In this document: piece by piece, positions 1-9,656 of the stretch
Layout of the letters: each line of letters starts with the position of its first letter
Numbering within the stretch: the stretch's first letter is position 1
Assembly (NCBI GenBank): GCA_910592005.1
Contig: CAJVPP010000817.1
Span: forward strand, 1-25,866
DNA from: Funneliformis mosseae
Lineage: Eukaryota; Glomeromycota; Glomeromycetes; Glomerales; Glomeraceae
Reading direction: 5' to 3'
Length of the DNA stretch: 25,866 bases
The notes under the pieces: generated by a model
What the model was told of the DNA's origin: nothing
Databases searched by the model: none
What the model saw: only the letters and a program-made list of their open reading frames with translations
Position numbers and translations under genes: made by a program

Positions 1-77
1 ATAATAAGAGTATTTTTATTATATTTGTTCAAAAAATTCGTTATATCAAGAGTTCGCTATAACAAGAGTTGACTGTA
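1..77. repeat. terminal inverted repeat of a pogo/Tigger-type DNA transposon, right end only
   Basis: Read on the minus strand, positions 77 to 71 give TA then CAGTC, and the sequence continues inward with two near-identical 16-bp blocks (plus-strand 39-54 and 55-70, each ending CAAGAGTT). TA followed by CAGT is the usual boundary of pogo/Tigger/Fot1-type elements, and doubled blocks near the end are typical transposase binding sites. The orientation puts the element body to the left, outside the window, so 76-77 would be its TA target duplication and everything after 78 is flank. The other end cannot be seen. Confidence 0.55.
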
Positions 78-180
78 GTTCAAACAAAAACACATTTTTT
101 AACTAAAAATACAATGTTTTAATTAAAATATCCTGATATAAAAGATGTAAAATTTTCATAAAAATAGGTTAATAGTTTTT

Positions 181-1195
181 ATGAGCTGTTATAATTTAAT
201 TAATAGAAGAAAAATAACAGTTGCTTAAAGGTTTTTAAAAAATTATATTGAACAACAAAGTGAATTTTTATCTTATATTTTATTTTGTCAAAAAAGAATA
301 TGATTATTCATTATTTTTAATTAAAAATATGAATGAAATACCAATATTATTTAATTTATCAAATAATATAATAGTTAAATAATATAGTATTAAAACTGAT
401 TTAATTTATCAACTAGACATAAGTGTTCAAATTTTATTATTATTTTAAGTTGTATAGCTGATAAAATAAAATTACCACCTATAATTATTTTTAAACTTAT
501 AAATATTTCTCAAGAAGAGTTTTCTGATAAAGTAATATTTATGCTAATACTTAAGATTAAATGAATAAAAATAAAATATCTTGATAGGTGAAAAATGTTT
601 GAACATGATATACAAAATGAAGCAATAATTCAAAATCTTTTTTAGTATTAGATTTTTTTACTGTATATAGAACTAATATTATAAAATATCTATTTAATAA
701 AAAATACTGATTTAACTATTATTCTGAGTGTATTAACTTCTCATTTACAACTACTTGATGTATTATTAAATAAATTCTTTAAAGTTAAGCTATTTTATTT
801 AATTTTTATTTTTTTATTATTTAAATAACTTAATATTAATATTTTTAATAAATAGGTATAACAATATTATAATAATTAGATAAATAAAGCTATTAAAGAA
901 TATATACAATCTGAAAAATCAAAAGATCATTTTATTCAAAATGCTATTAATCTTAATATAATTAATCGTTCATTTAAATATTATAGTATTTTTAATATAA
1001 TTGATGAAACAGAAAATAGTTTAATTTTTAATTTTAATAAAGTAAAAGATATAATTAATCAAGTAAGGAAAATAATAAAATATTAATGAAAATGAATCAA
1101 ATAATAATAATAGAAATTAATTGAAGAATGATGATAATGAAAATGAAAATAATTATTATGAAAGTAATGAAAATTATAATGTAATTCAAAATTAA
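181..1195 (+). pseudogene. decayed pogo/Tigger-type (DDE_1) transposase
   Basis: Translated fragments in shifting frames follow the order of a Tigger/pogo transposase. They run: a RRKITVA-stop-RF segment (near 205-235); an EQQSEFLSYILF segment; MNEIP (329-343) where the family has MDETP; IADKIKLPPIIIFK (about 458-500), matching the family's ADGTKLPP-type block; LTSHLQLLDVLLNKFFK (about 735-785), matching the LTS-LQPLDV-NKPFK block; and RSFKYYSIFN plus LIFNFN near 970-1040. An open stretch from about 885 to 1083 covers the C-terminal part. The N-terminal DNA-binding domain is missing or unrecognisable. Several stops (for example TAA after TVA) and at least one frameshift near 285-292 make it non-functional. 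The Asn codon at 332-334 replaces the expected first catalytic Asp. The family assignment rests on remembered conserved blocks. It is not the element whose terminal repeat lies at 1-77, because that one points the other way. Confidence 0.7.
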
Positions 1196-1520
1196 AATAT
1201 TTAGTAAAATTATTAATTTTATAGCATTTATTTAATAATAAATAAAAATTTTTATTTTAATATAAAATATTCAGGATTTATATAAAATATCAATGATTAA
1301 AATTATATTTAGATCTTAAAATAAGCATAAATTTTATGTCTAGTAAAATACTTAAATCTTAAAATAAGATATTCAAAAAGAGAGATATCTTAAACTTTAG
1401 GTATAATAAATTAAAGTATTTTAGTTTAATAAGTTTATTATAATAAAGTTAGCTACATAAAGAATCAAATTTTCTTTAATTAGATAAATTTTTTATAATA
1501 AAATAATTTTAATTATAATA

Positions 1521-1679
1521 TGGGAAGTTTGCTAGGAAAATGGGGCTCTGGGATTTTTTTTGACTAAAATTAAGGCCTTATTACATTTTAATCTAATAAC
1601 ATCAAAAACTAAAATGCAATAAAAAACAAAATTTTTGTTAAAAAATTCCCAGAACCCCATTTTCCTAGCAAACCTCCCA
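1521..1679. mobile_element. palindromic MITE with TA target duplication (Tc1/mariner-type)
   Basis: Positions 1520-1553 and 1647-1680 are inverted repeats matching at 32 of 34 bases; each arm begins TGGGAAG or TGGGAGG and continues GTTTGCTAGGAAAATGGGG. The pairing continues inward with AT-rich arms (ATTACATTTTA against TAAAATGCAAT), so the whole element is close to one long hairpin. It is flanked by TA at 1519-1520 and 1680-1681, the duplication left by Tc1/mariner transposases. At about 159 bp it carries no ORF and must have been moved by a transposase encoded elsewhere. Confidence 0.8.
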
Positions 1680-1873
1680 TATCATAATTTTTTAATTTGT
1701 TTCTTAGATTATATCATTTATTTTTTTAAGTTAAAATTAAATTTTTTCTTATATTAAATATCCTTTTTAATATTAATAGCTAATTTTTAAACTAAAGCTT
1801 TTAGATTTTAATTCTACTTTTTTATTTTAATTATTTTCAAAACATTTTATCATTTTCATTAGTTAAAATATTC

Positions 1874-2330
1874 CAAATTAGCTAAAAATCAGATGGCCAA
1901 TTTTAGGTTAATTTAATATTATTTACAGCTGATTTATCATATTTTCTGATAAGCATAAACAGGTGTCAATAGATACTGATTGACTCCAATTAGACATGGT
2001 CATTCAGAACTTAAATTCAATCATAAATCAGCCTAAAATTGGCCTTAATTCAGTAACAATTTAGACGCTAATAGATACTGATTGACTCCAATCAGATATA
2101 GCTATTCAGCATCAATTCAGAACTTAAATAACTATAAATTAGCCTAAAATTAGCCTCAATTCAGTATCAATTTAGCAACAATTCAGACACTGATCAATAC
2201 TGATTGACTCTAATCAGATAAGCAATTCAATCATAAATCAGTTTAAAATTAGTTTCAATTCAGCAACAATTCAGATATTGATCAATGCCAATTGATTTTA
2301 ATTAGATAAGCAATCCAGCATCAATAATCA
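1874..2330. repeat. degenerate short repeats, possible subterminal repeats of a large transposon
   Basis: The stretch is built from recurring short phrases: ACTGATTGACT followed by CCAAT or CTAAT, CAGATA, and CAGCCTAAAATTGGCC or variants ending in AATTCAG. The ACTGATTGACT phrase recurs three times, near 1975, 2067 and 2205. The arrangement is irregular rather than a strict tandem array. Such clustered motifs at one edge of a coding-rich transposon resemble the subterminal binding sites of CACTA-type elements, but this is inference. No ORF is present. Confidence 0.5.
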
Positions 2331-2389
2331 GTATATTTTATTTATTAAATTTATTAAATATTAAAATTTTATTAATAATAAAAACCTAA

Positions 2390-3065
2390 TATAAATTTGC
2401 AAAAATATAAAAATATAACAAAAAAATATCACTAAAACCTACTGATTAATTTCCTATTAAAAATAGAATAATAAAATAATAAAATATGATCCATTTACTC
2501 CAAAAATCCTATTAAATCATCATAAATAAATAATATATAATAATAAATATGATCTATTCCTTCTAAAATCACTCAAAAATGTAAAAATAATAAATATAAA
2601 ATGTAAAAAATAGAAAAATCAACTCAAAATCGTCTAAAAATATAAAAAAATAATAAAATCAACCTAATTTCATCCCAAATCGTCTAAAAAAAAATGTAAG
2701 AAATAATAAAATCAACCTGTTTCCATCCAAATTGTCCTAAAAAAATAACTTAAAAATAATAAAATTGACCTATTCCTATTCAAATTGCCTGAAAAAAACG
2801 TAAAGATAATTATTAAAATTAACTTGTTCTCACCCTAAATCACCTAAAAAAATGTAAAGATAATTATTAAAATTGACCTGTTTTCATCCAAAATTGTTCA
2901 AAAATATAATGTAAAAGAATAATAAAATTAACCCATTCTCATCCAAATTGCCCAAAAAAATGTAAAATAATAATAAAAAATCGATTTATTTTTCAAATTG
3001 CCCAAAAAAACATAAAAAATAATTAATAAAATTGACCTGCTCCTACTTCAAATCACTCAAAAATT
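2390..3065. repeat. minisatellite, unit about 60 bp, about 11 degenerate copies
   Basis: Each unit has an A-rich half (CTAAAAAAATGTAAAAATAATAAAAT type) followed by a C-bearing half of the form GACCTGTTCTCATCCAAATTGCC. Copies are clearest from 2590 to 3060, with the right half recurring about every 60 bases, and they decay toward the left. No reading frame is conserved. It lies directly downstream of the stop of the minus-strand gene remnant ending at 3068, so it may be terminal repeat DNA of the same element. Confidence 0.75.
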
Positions 3066-3067
3066 TA

Positions 3068-3210
3068 TTGTTCACCATTATTAATTACAGGATTATTTTC
3101 ACTTTCTTTAGCAGCAGATGAAACCTTCTTCTGACTTTGGTATATTCTTCAATTTTAATTAAATATTCTTTTGCAATTGTAACTTTTGCTTCAATCTCAG
3201 TATTATAGAC
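3068..3210 (-). pseudogene. C-terminal fragment of a decayed minus-strand gene, unknown function
   Basis: On the minus strand a lysine- and glutamate-rich reading (TIAKEYLIKIEEY) runs from about 3210, followed after a frame change by SSAAKESENNPVINNGEQ and a stop. The amino-acid usage is protein-like and unlike the surrounding satellite. It is too short to assign. I suspect it is the 3' end of the broken coiled-coil gene at 6590-8104 on the same strand, now separated by two inserted elements, but nothing in the sequence proves that they were one gene. Confidence 0.35.
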
Positions 3211-3231
3211 CAAACCAGATTATGTTTTATA

Positions 3232-3400
3232 GTGTTCCTAATGAGTCGAGTTGAGTCGAGTTTTGAGTCAAAATTATCCTACATACCTTTAATTTAAAGT
3301 ATTTATTTATTATGTGTAACTAAAATTTACAATTATGCATAATCATGCGAGTCAAATATGCGAGTTTATGCAAATCATTTTCAGAACTCTAATGTTTTAT
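3232..3400. mobile_element. short CpG-bearing repeat of GAGTCGAGTT and ATGCGAGT motifs, possible MITE
   Basis: The left part holds GAGTCGAGTT and close variants in tandem (about 3243-3268), and the right part holds ATGCGAGTC and ATGCGAGTT motifs with repeated TTATGCA (about 3333-3375). TAAT occurs at both edges (near 3239 and 3390) and could be a target duplication. The ends show only a very short inverted match (GAGT/ACTC). It retains CpG dinucleotides, unlike its surroundings, so it is probably younger than the DNA around it. It has no ORF. Confidence 0.4.
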
Positions 3401-3917
3401 ATGATTACTTTGAAGCATTATAGGGATGTAGCCAGTCATAATGCTGCATATCATTATTGTATTTTCTTTTTCGTTAAATTTGAGATGATAATATTATAGT
3501 AGCATAAAAATCAAGTACTTTTCTCATTAAATTTTTCAGCTAAAAGAAGAAAATAAGAAAAAATATTAGTAGAATATACTAAATAAATTTGAAATATGCT
3601 AAATTAGATAAAGAAAATAATAAATCTCAGCTGATCATTAAAAATAGTTATATATAGTGATAACAGATTTTTGATAATTTTCTTCATTTATTTCGCTGAT
3701 TTTTGGTAAATAGTATAAGTGATTGCTAAGAATTTAGAGTAAAGGTCACCTTTCGTATTTTCACAATTTATTATAGTATAGGTCATTTAAAGACTACATT
3801 GCTACGTCATATTCTGAAATTTAAAATTTGAGTTACACAAAAATTTTATATATAAATTATTAAAAAAAATTATAAAAAACAAATAAAAAATAAAAGTAAA
3901 AAAAAAGATTTATTTAT

Positions 3918-6050
3918 TTATTTATCTATCTTATCCAATTCTTCAAATATATAATCAGGAATATGTCTATGTGATTTATACTTCTTAATTGCATGTTCCG
4001 CTAATTTACCTATTAATCCTTTTTTATATACATCCATATATCTAAATGATTTTCTTGCAAATCATCTAATAGTCACTACATCAATTGATTCTAAAGCATT
4101 AGGAACAACAGATTGCAAACCTGACCAAGAATAATCACAATGTTGTCTTGCATATCTTTTCGCTCCTCAATATCTTTCTATAAAATTAAGTTCACAATGA
4201 AACTTAGGATAAAAAATTATTTGATGTCCAGTTTCTTCAACAATTTCTTCTAAAAGACTTTTTTGTTTAAGAAAATCTGATTATAATGAAATAATTCTTC
4301 TTGTATAACAATCAATTCTATTATTATTAATAATTTTTTCCTTATATAATTTGCAATTAGCTAATAAATCCTGCTTTCATAATCCTCTTTCAATTAATAC
4401 AATTCTTATACCTTTTAGCTTTTCTTGTAATATTACAACTTTATAATCATTAGGAAATACCATAGGTTATGATATATTATTTGGACTAAAAACAGTTGAA
4501 TGCATATAATAAATTTTTTTAGCTTTTTCTCCTCCATCATTTAAAAGCATCCGATTTGCAATAAGTGTATTATCAGAATAAGCATCATGATTAAAACTAT
4601 TATCAAAAGCAAAGACAGTAATACAATTTGGAAAATGTGTATTAAAAATTGGAATTGCTTTAGTTTTTAATTGTTCTGCAATATGATTAGCTGTCTAATA
4701 ACTTTCTTAGTTTTTTCTAGGATTAAACATTATACAAGCTTCATAAGAAATATTAGAATAATATTGTTGTTGATTTTGTGATATTTGAAGACGTCTAATA
4801 GCTTCTGTTAAAAATTCTGAAACCATAATAGATCTTCTATTACCCTTTTTTCTTAAGGGAAACATTCCATTTTCTATCCAAACACCTCTTGAACCATCAT
4901 TCGTATAAAAGATACATTCATTATAAGTAACTAATATATGTTCTTTTTCTTCTTTTAAAACTGGTAAAATATATTCTATAGAATCTCCTTTATATGTAGT
5001 TATATATTATTCAACTTCACCATTCTTTCAAGAAATATTTTTCTATATGCAACTACATCATCACACTCATGTCCATCATAATAAATGTCTTGATGATGCA
5101 TTTGATATTTATAACCCAATACTTGTAACTAACGTTGTGCTATACTTAAACTAATTGAAGATTTTATAACTCCAACTTCTGCTAAAAGAATTTCATTGAT
5201 AAAATTTTTAAATTCAAAAGGGATGATTTTATTATTTTATTTTCATAACTATTGTTTACACTTTTCTGCTATATCTTCATTATTAATAATATGAATTATT
5301 TTTTGATGACATCCTTGACGAGAAATTGGAAGTGTTTCTGTTTCTAACCAATATTTTGCCTATTTATGGATTTGTCTTTCTAAATATATTATTATTGATG
5401 TTTTTTTAAAAAAACTATATGTATAGCTTATTTACTAGCTTTCATTTTACCACTATCACCTAATCTTTTTAAGTATTCAAAAATTGCCCTTTTTGATTAT
5501 ATTCAAAAACATTCATTATTTTTTGATTATTAAGCAAATCGTTGTAAAGAATTATTAATTTTGCTTCATTATTATCATCTTTTTCAGATTTATCATCATC
5601 ATCTTCAGATTCATCAGTTTCTTTAAAAATTGGTAAGAAGGTTGATGAAGAGGTTAGTAAAAAGGCTAATGAAGAAGTTAGCGAGAAGGTTGGTAAAGAG
5701 GTTGGTGAAGAGGTTTTAGTATCTACTAAAAACCAATTTTCTAATTTAAGTGTATTCATAGCTACTTTGATAAATATACCGTTTGGTCCATATTTATCAT
5801 ACCAGGTTGATTTTTTAGTTTTTCCAGTTAAATATTATCCTCGTTTACTTTTTTCTAAATCATTATCAAACTTTCATTTAAGATTTAAAGGAATATTAAT
5901 AAGATGAGCTTTATATTCTTATTATTGTTCTGTAAAATTTAATGGAATATCTTCACTGCTGTCATTATTCTAACATTCATCAGATACAGTAGTGTTGAGT
6001 TTAAAAAACTTTGTGTTTTTTTTACTGCCAAAACAGCCGTTATGCTTTCT
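3918..6050 (-). pseudogene. decayed DDE transposase, IS630/Tc1-like fungal family
   Basis: The minus-strand translation follows a large fungal DDE transposase family. N-terminal: KSTWYDKYGPNGIF (about 5775-5815). Then a variable acidic and Ser/Thr-rich linker (5469-5759), GCHQKIIHIINNEDIAEKC, YYDGHECDDVVAYRK (about 5060-5100), NECIFYTNDG, RKKGNRRSIMVSEFL, FAFDNSFNH, FYPKFHCELNFIERY (catalytic Glu at 4176-4178) and KYKSHRHIP near the C-terminus. The stop is at 3918-3920. In relatives I recall, the NECIFY block reads DEC; here the codon at 4920-4922 is Asn, so the first catalytic Asp seems lost. The second Asp is at 4602-4604. In-frame stops include TGA at 4167-4169 and 4062-4064, where Trp or Arg would be expected, and TAA/TAG where Gln or Trp would be. 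There is a frameshift near 5008-5015. It was once a near full-length gene and is now dead. The family call is strong; the subfamily is not assigned. Confidence 0.8.
5632..5716. repeat. 12-bp tandem repeat inside the transposase linker
   Basis: About seven copies of a 12-bp unit of the form AAGGTTGGTGAAGAG-like (GARGAGGTTRGT) run in tandem within the decayed transposase. On the minus strand, its own reading frame, they encode the Ser/Thr/Pro/Leu-rich linker. On the plus strand the same bases read as a Lys/Glu/Val four-residue repeat without stops. It sits between the conserved N-terminal block and the DDE domain, a position where length variation would be tolerated. Confidence 0.65.
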
Positions 6051-6386
6051 TTTTTAAGTTTTAAAAAATGTTTTTTTTTTTAGAAATACAGCCCATTTTA
6101 CATTTCAATAAAAAAAAAATTTTCTTACATTACAAAATTCAATATATAAAAAACCTTTTCGTTAAAAAATTCAATGAAAAAATTTTCTCACTAAAGAAAT
6201 CACAATGTGAATATCATTTACATTGTGTAGCTTATTTTCATAATAAATCAATTTTATTGGTCAGATTGCAATCATATGATAAAACTTTATTCCAAAATTT
6301 TGCTATTTACATATATGTTCATATAAAAAATTTTCAACTTTAAATTACAATAACTTTTGAAATATTTATGCTAATAAAAAAGTAAA

Positions 6387-6429
6387 CTGATAGAATGGTA
6401 ATTTAGATTTTTCTCTTTCATTCTATCAG
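6387..6429. repeat. hairpin with perfect 11-bp stem
   Basis: CTGATAGAATG at 6387-6397 is followed 21 bases later by its exact complement CATTCTATCAG at 6419-6429. It lies between the 5' end of the decayed transposase and the proposed right end of that element. It may be a subterminal feature of the transposon. No RNA product is recognised. Confidence 0.5.
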
Positions 6430-6589
6430 ATTATTTTTTTTATAACTATAATAATTTGAAAGTTATTGATTTTTAAAGACATACAATTTTTGTGTTTACT
6501 TTAGATGACTTGCACCATAGTTAATTTCTTTAAACAAATACTTTGCAGCCTTTACTCACTGAGCTGTTTTCTAATAAATAATAAATAAT

Positions 6590-8104
6590 ATTAAATTATT
6601 AATTCAAATAGACCTAAATTCAGAATATATTCTATTTGCTTACTTCATGTACTTAATTATTATTATGAATTTGTTGCAGCTTTAAAAGGTTCTTTTCACT
6701 TTTCTTAATTCTTCAAACTGACTGATATAGCTTATAAAGGGTTTTCAGCCAATTCATAAGTTGATCAATAGAAGGTTGAAAATTCAGAGCTAAGGATTTT
6801 CATAATTCTAGAATTAGATTACAATATAATATAGCATTTTTCTTACTATTGAAAGGTTTATTATAGTCTAAATTATTCTTTAAGCTAATGGATTTCAAAA
6901 CTGTCTTCATTTCGGCCTAAATACTAAAAGCAGGAAAAAAATCAGCTAAAAATTTAAATTATTTAGATATAATTCAAACATATTCTGGCTTCTTCATCCT
7001 CAAAAATGTTTTGCATCAATTCCAATTCATCATCAGTATAATGTACTGGCTTTTTTCCTTTGATTTTGATGATAATTTTCTGATTTTTCTTCATTTTGCA
7101 GGAGAACTGATATTAAACTACTTCAATGATCTGGATAGTTGTAATCTCTTAAATTGGTCAAGTCTTAAATATTAAAAAAGAAAAATTAGTTATTGTAAAT
7201 ATAGGATATTAATATACGAATTTTTACCTCTCCTGTAAATCTTCATTTTTCTTGCTAAATTCTTCATTTATTTCAACAAGAAATCAGTTTTTCCTCAAGA
7301 TATCAGAATTTTGTCACTCTAATTTCTTGATTCTTTTAGTAAATTTAGCAAGTTTTTCTTTTAACATTTGATTCTCTATATAGAAATAAAGAAAATATAT
7401 TGTTAATTATAAATAATGAATGGAAATAAATCAAAAATAATATACCTGATTCTAAATTATTCAAATCATTAAAAGTCTCAAATTCAGCTGCAACTGAAGT
7501 ATTTGCTATTGGTTATCATTGAAATTTTGATGAGAGCTGAATTTTTTCATATTGTCTTTGCATTTCTTCTAAATCTATGTCTATAATTTGAAAAGTTATT
7601 TAGTATTAATATAAAAATAGTATTATATTATAATTAACTTACGATCTAAAACAATTAGTTCATTTTCAGATGATATTATATAGACACATTTTTGTCTTTT
7701 TTCTATTATAGAAAAGCAAAAAAATCAGTTAACATTTGAAAAATTGGTTGATTGATTGATAAAATTTAACTTACATTCTGACTTTTCATCAGCCAATTTT
7801 TTTTATTAGAGACATTTTGTTAGTATTGTTTGCAACTGAAATTCTATTATATAAAAACAAAAAAAATCAGTTATCATTTGAAAAATTGGCTGGTTGATTG
7901 ATAAAATTCAACTTATATTTTGGCTTTTCATTAGCCGATTTTTCTGTTGTAAGCATTTTTTGGTGTTGCTGTTGATTAAGGTTTTATTATAGAAAACAAA
8001 AAAAAATGATTATCATTTGAAAAATTGACTAGTTGATTGATAAAATTTAACTTACGTTCTTTTTATTTTTGTGACGATTTTTTTGTTTGATGTTTTGGTA
8101 GCAT
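6590..8104 (-). pseudogene. decayed multi-exon coiled-coil gene, unknown function, probably transposon-borne
   Basis: The minus strand starts with ATG at 8104 (MLPKHQTKKSSQK then a stop) and continues as short exons separated by introns with GTAAGT-type donors and ATAATAG or similar acceptors, for example a 72-bp intron at 7703-7774. Later exons encode a Lys/Glu-rich helical stretch (NQMLKEKLAKFTKRIKK, and FLVEINEEFSKKNEDLQER near 7230-7290) with coiled-coil character, then GKKPVHYTDDELELMQNIF near 7020-7070. Stops (TGA, TAA, TAG) interrupt most exons and two splice sites in the repeated modules are mutated. I do not recognise the family. Its divergent placement against the Tnp2-type gene at 9009, across a satellite, suggests an accessory protein of the same large transposon, as in two-gene CACTA elements. 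That is inference. The 3' end is unclear; the remnant at 3068-3210 may be its tail. Confidence 0.5.
7701..8104 (-). repeat. three tandem copies of an exon-intron module, period about 140 bp
   Basis: The same segment recurs starting at 7701, 7842 and 7982 (steps of 141 and 140). Each copy contains, on the plus strand, TTCTATTATA, then a run of A, CAGTTATCATTTGAAAAATT, TGATTGATAAAATTTAACTT and a short exon. On the minus strand each module is a short exon, a GTAAGT donor, an intron of about 70 bases and an ATAATAG acceptor. The middle copy has ATAAGT for the donor (7911-7916) and the outermost copy has ATAATAA for the acceptor, so at least two introns can no longer be spliced as designed. Confidence 0.75.
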
Positions 8105-8269
8105 TTTGCAAAATGAGAAATTGTAAAAAAAAGAAAAATTAAAAGAAGAAAATTAATTGTAAAGATAAAATTTGATTTAAAAAAATAAAGTTTAAGTTAA
8201 AATTATTTTTTAAGAAGTGAAAAAATCAAGCTTATTTATATAAATTTTTATATATATGCTGGAAATAAA

Positions 8270-8830
8270 CTTAAATAGTTATATCAGATAATATATTAAA
8301 TCAATATAATACTTAAAGTAAATCAAAAACAATTATCAATGTAATATAATACTTTAATTCTATATTAAAAAAGACTTAAAGTAAATTGAAAACAATTTAT
8401 CAAATCAAAACGTATTTAAAGTAAATTGGAAACAATTTATCGATATATTAAATTAAAACGCACTTAAGTAAATCAGAAATAATACTTTTATTATATATTA
8501 AATCAATACAAGATTCAAAAATAATTTATCGATACATTAGATCAAAATGCGCTTAAAGTAAATTAGAAACAATACTTTTATCATGCATTAAATCAATACA
8601 AAGTTCAGAAATAATTTATCAATGCATTAGATCAAAATGCACTTAAAATAAATCAAAAACAATTTATTAATATATTAAATCAATACAAGATTCAGAAATA
8701 ATTTATTGATACATTAGATCAAAATACACTTAAATTAAATTGGAAACAATTTATCAATATATTAAATCAATATAAGATTCAAAAACAATTTATCGATGTA
8801 TTAGTTTAAAACAACTTAACAAAAATAGTT
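8270..8830. repeat. satellite array, unit about 90 bp, between two divergent decayed genes
   Basis: Recurring phrases CACTTAAAGTAAAT, AGAAACAATTTATCGATA, CATTAGATCAAAATGC and AAATCAATACAAGATTCA repeat in fixed order about every 90 bases, with the two halves of the unit resembling each other. About six copies are visible, the clearest between 8480 and 8800. There is no ORF. It occupies the shared upstream region of the minus-strand gene starting at 8104 and the plus-strand gene starting at 9009, where promoters or transposase binding sites would be expected. Confidence 0.75.
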
Positions 8831-9008
8831 ATAAACATTACAATTATTTTAAAAAGAAAATTTGTTTAATTGTTTACACTTATTAAAAAAGGAAAACAAT
8901 AGTTTAGTATAATAATATAAATATTTATGAAACTACTGCATTTTTTTAAAAAATATAAAATTCAACTAAAATTATTCTCAAAAATAACTCTCAATTATAA
9001 AATAAAAA

Positions 9009-9656
9009 TGAGCTAAAAAAGGTTGATTTCTAAATTATGTGATAATGATGATGATGATGATGATTTATCTAATCAATCTTCTAATATATCTTCTCATAAA
9101 AGAATTAGATCGATTTCTAGATTAATTGATAAAGAAGATATTTCTATTTTTCAATCTTCAAATACACCTTCTTGTAGAAGAACAAGTAGGTTGATTGGTG
9201 ATTTAACTAATGAAGAAAATATATCTACTTCTAGGTTATCAACCTCTTGTAATATTAGGATTAGATATCAAGATTCACAAAGTTCTATTTCAGATATATT
9301 TTATCAATTCAGAATATAAGACAAAATAGGAGAATCGTCAATATTGACTCAACTGGATGAATTATAGAAATCGTCGAATATAAATTTAATAATAGACATC
9401 AAGAAGATTTTGATTCTACTTATTTACCTTAAAGACATATAAGAAAATATACAAATCATCTAAAATCTGACATAAATCCTTCTAATGATTCTGAAATAGA
9501 AGCTGATCAACATTCAGAATCTTTAGAATTTACCACTGAAGAAGATTATATTATAGGTGAATCTGAAGATGATGATATCTCTGTAAAGGATGATTTTGAA
9601 ACTTTTGAAGATTATGCATCATCAGATTACGAGCCATTTTAAAATCCACTAAATAT
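9009..9656 (+). pseudogene. decayed acidic N-terminal ORF of the Tnp2-type element
   Basis: ATG at 9009 opens MS-stop-KRLISKLCD, then a run of six Asp and a Ser/Arg/Ile-rich stretch with repeated RLI-D/G-D/K motifs to the stop at 9317-9319. After a frame change the reading continues (RRIVNIDSTG, TGA, IIEIVEYKFNNRH ...) into a highly acidic segment (EEDYIIGESEDDDISVKDDF) ending SSDYEPF at a TAA (about 9640). Stops are TAA or TGA at positions where Gln or Trp would keep the frame open. It precedes and is probably part of the Tnp2-type transposase gene downstream on the same strand. I cannot name a domain in it. Confidence 0.5.

Larger units (their letters stand above)
3745..6511 (-). mobile_element. 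Tc1/mariner/IS630-like DNA transposon, degenerate, ends uncertain
   Basis: This is the region around the broken transposase at 3918-6050. The proposed ends are a weak inverted match: plus-strand AGGTCACCTTTCGTATTTTC at about 3744 against minus-strand AAGTCATCTAAAGTAAACAC starting near 6511, identical at a little over half the positions. Sequence just outside each end looks like continuation of other minus-strand material, which supports insertion into an older element. No clear TA duplication can be pointed to, so the limits may be off by tens of bases. Confidence 0.4.

Noticed and set aside
6068..6343. 91-codon plus-strand ORF
   Set aside because: It lies in the 5' flank of the decayed IS630-like element, is Phe/Lys/Ile-rich with a poly-F start from a T run, and has no domain.
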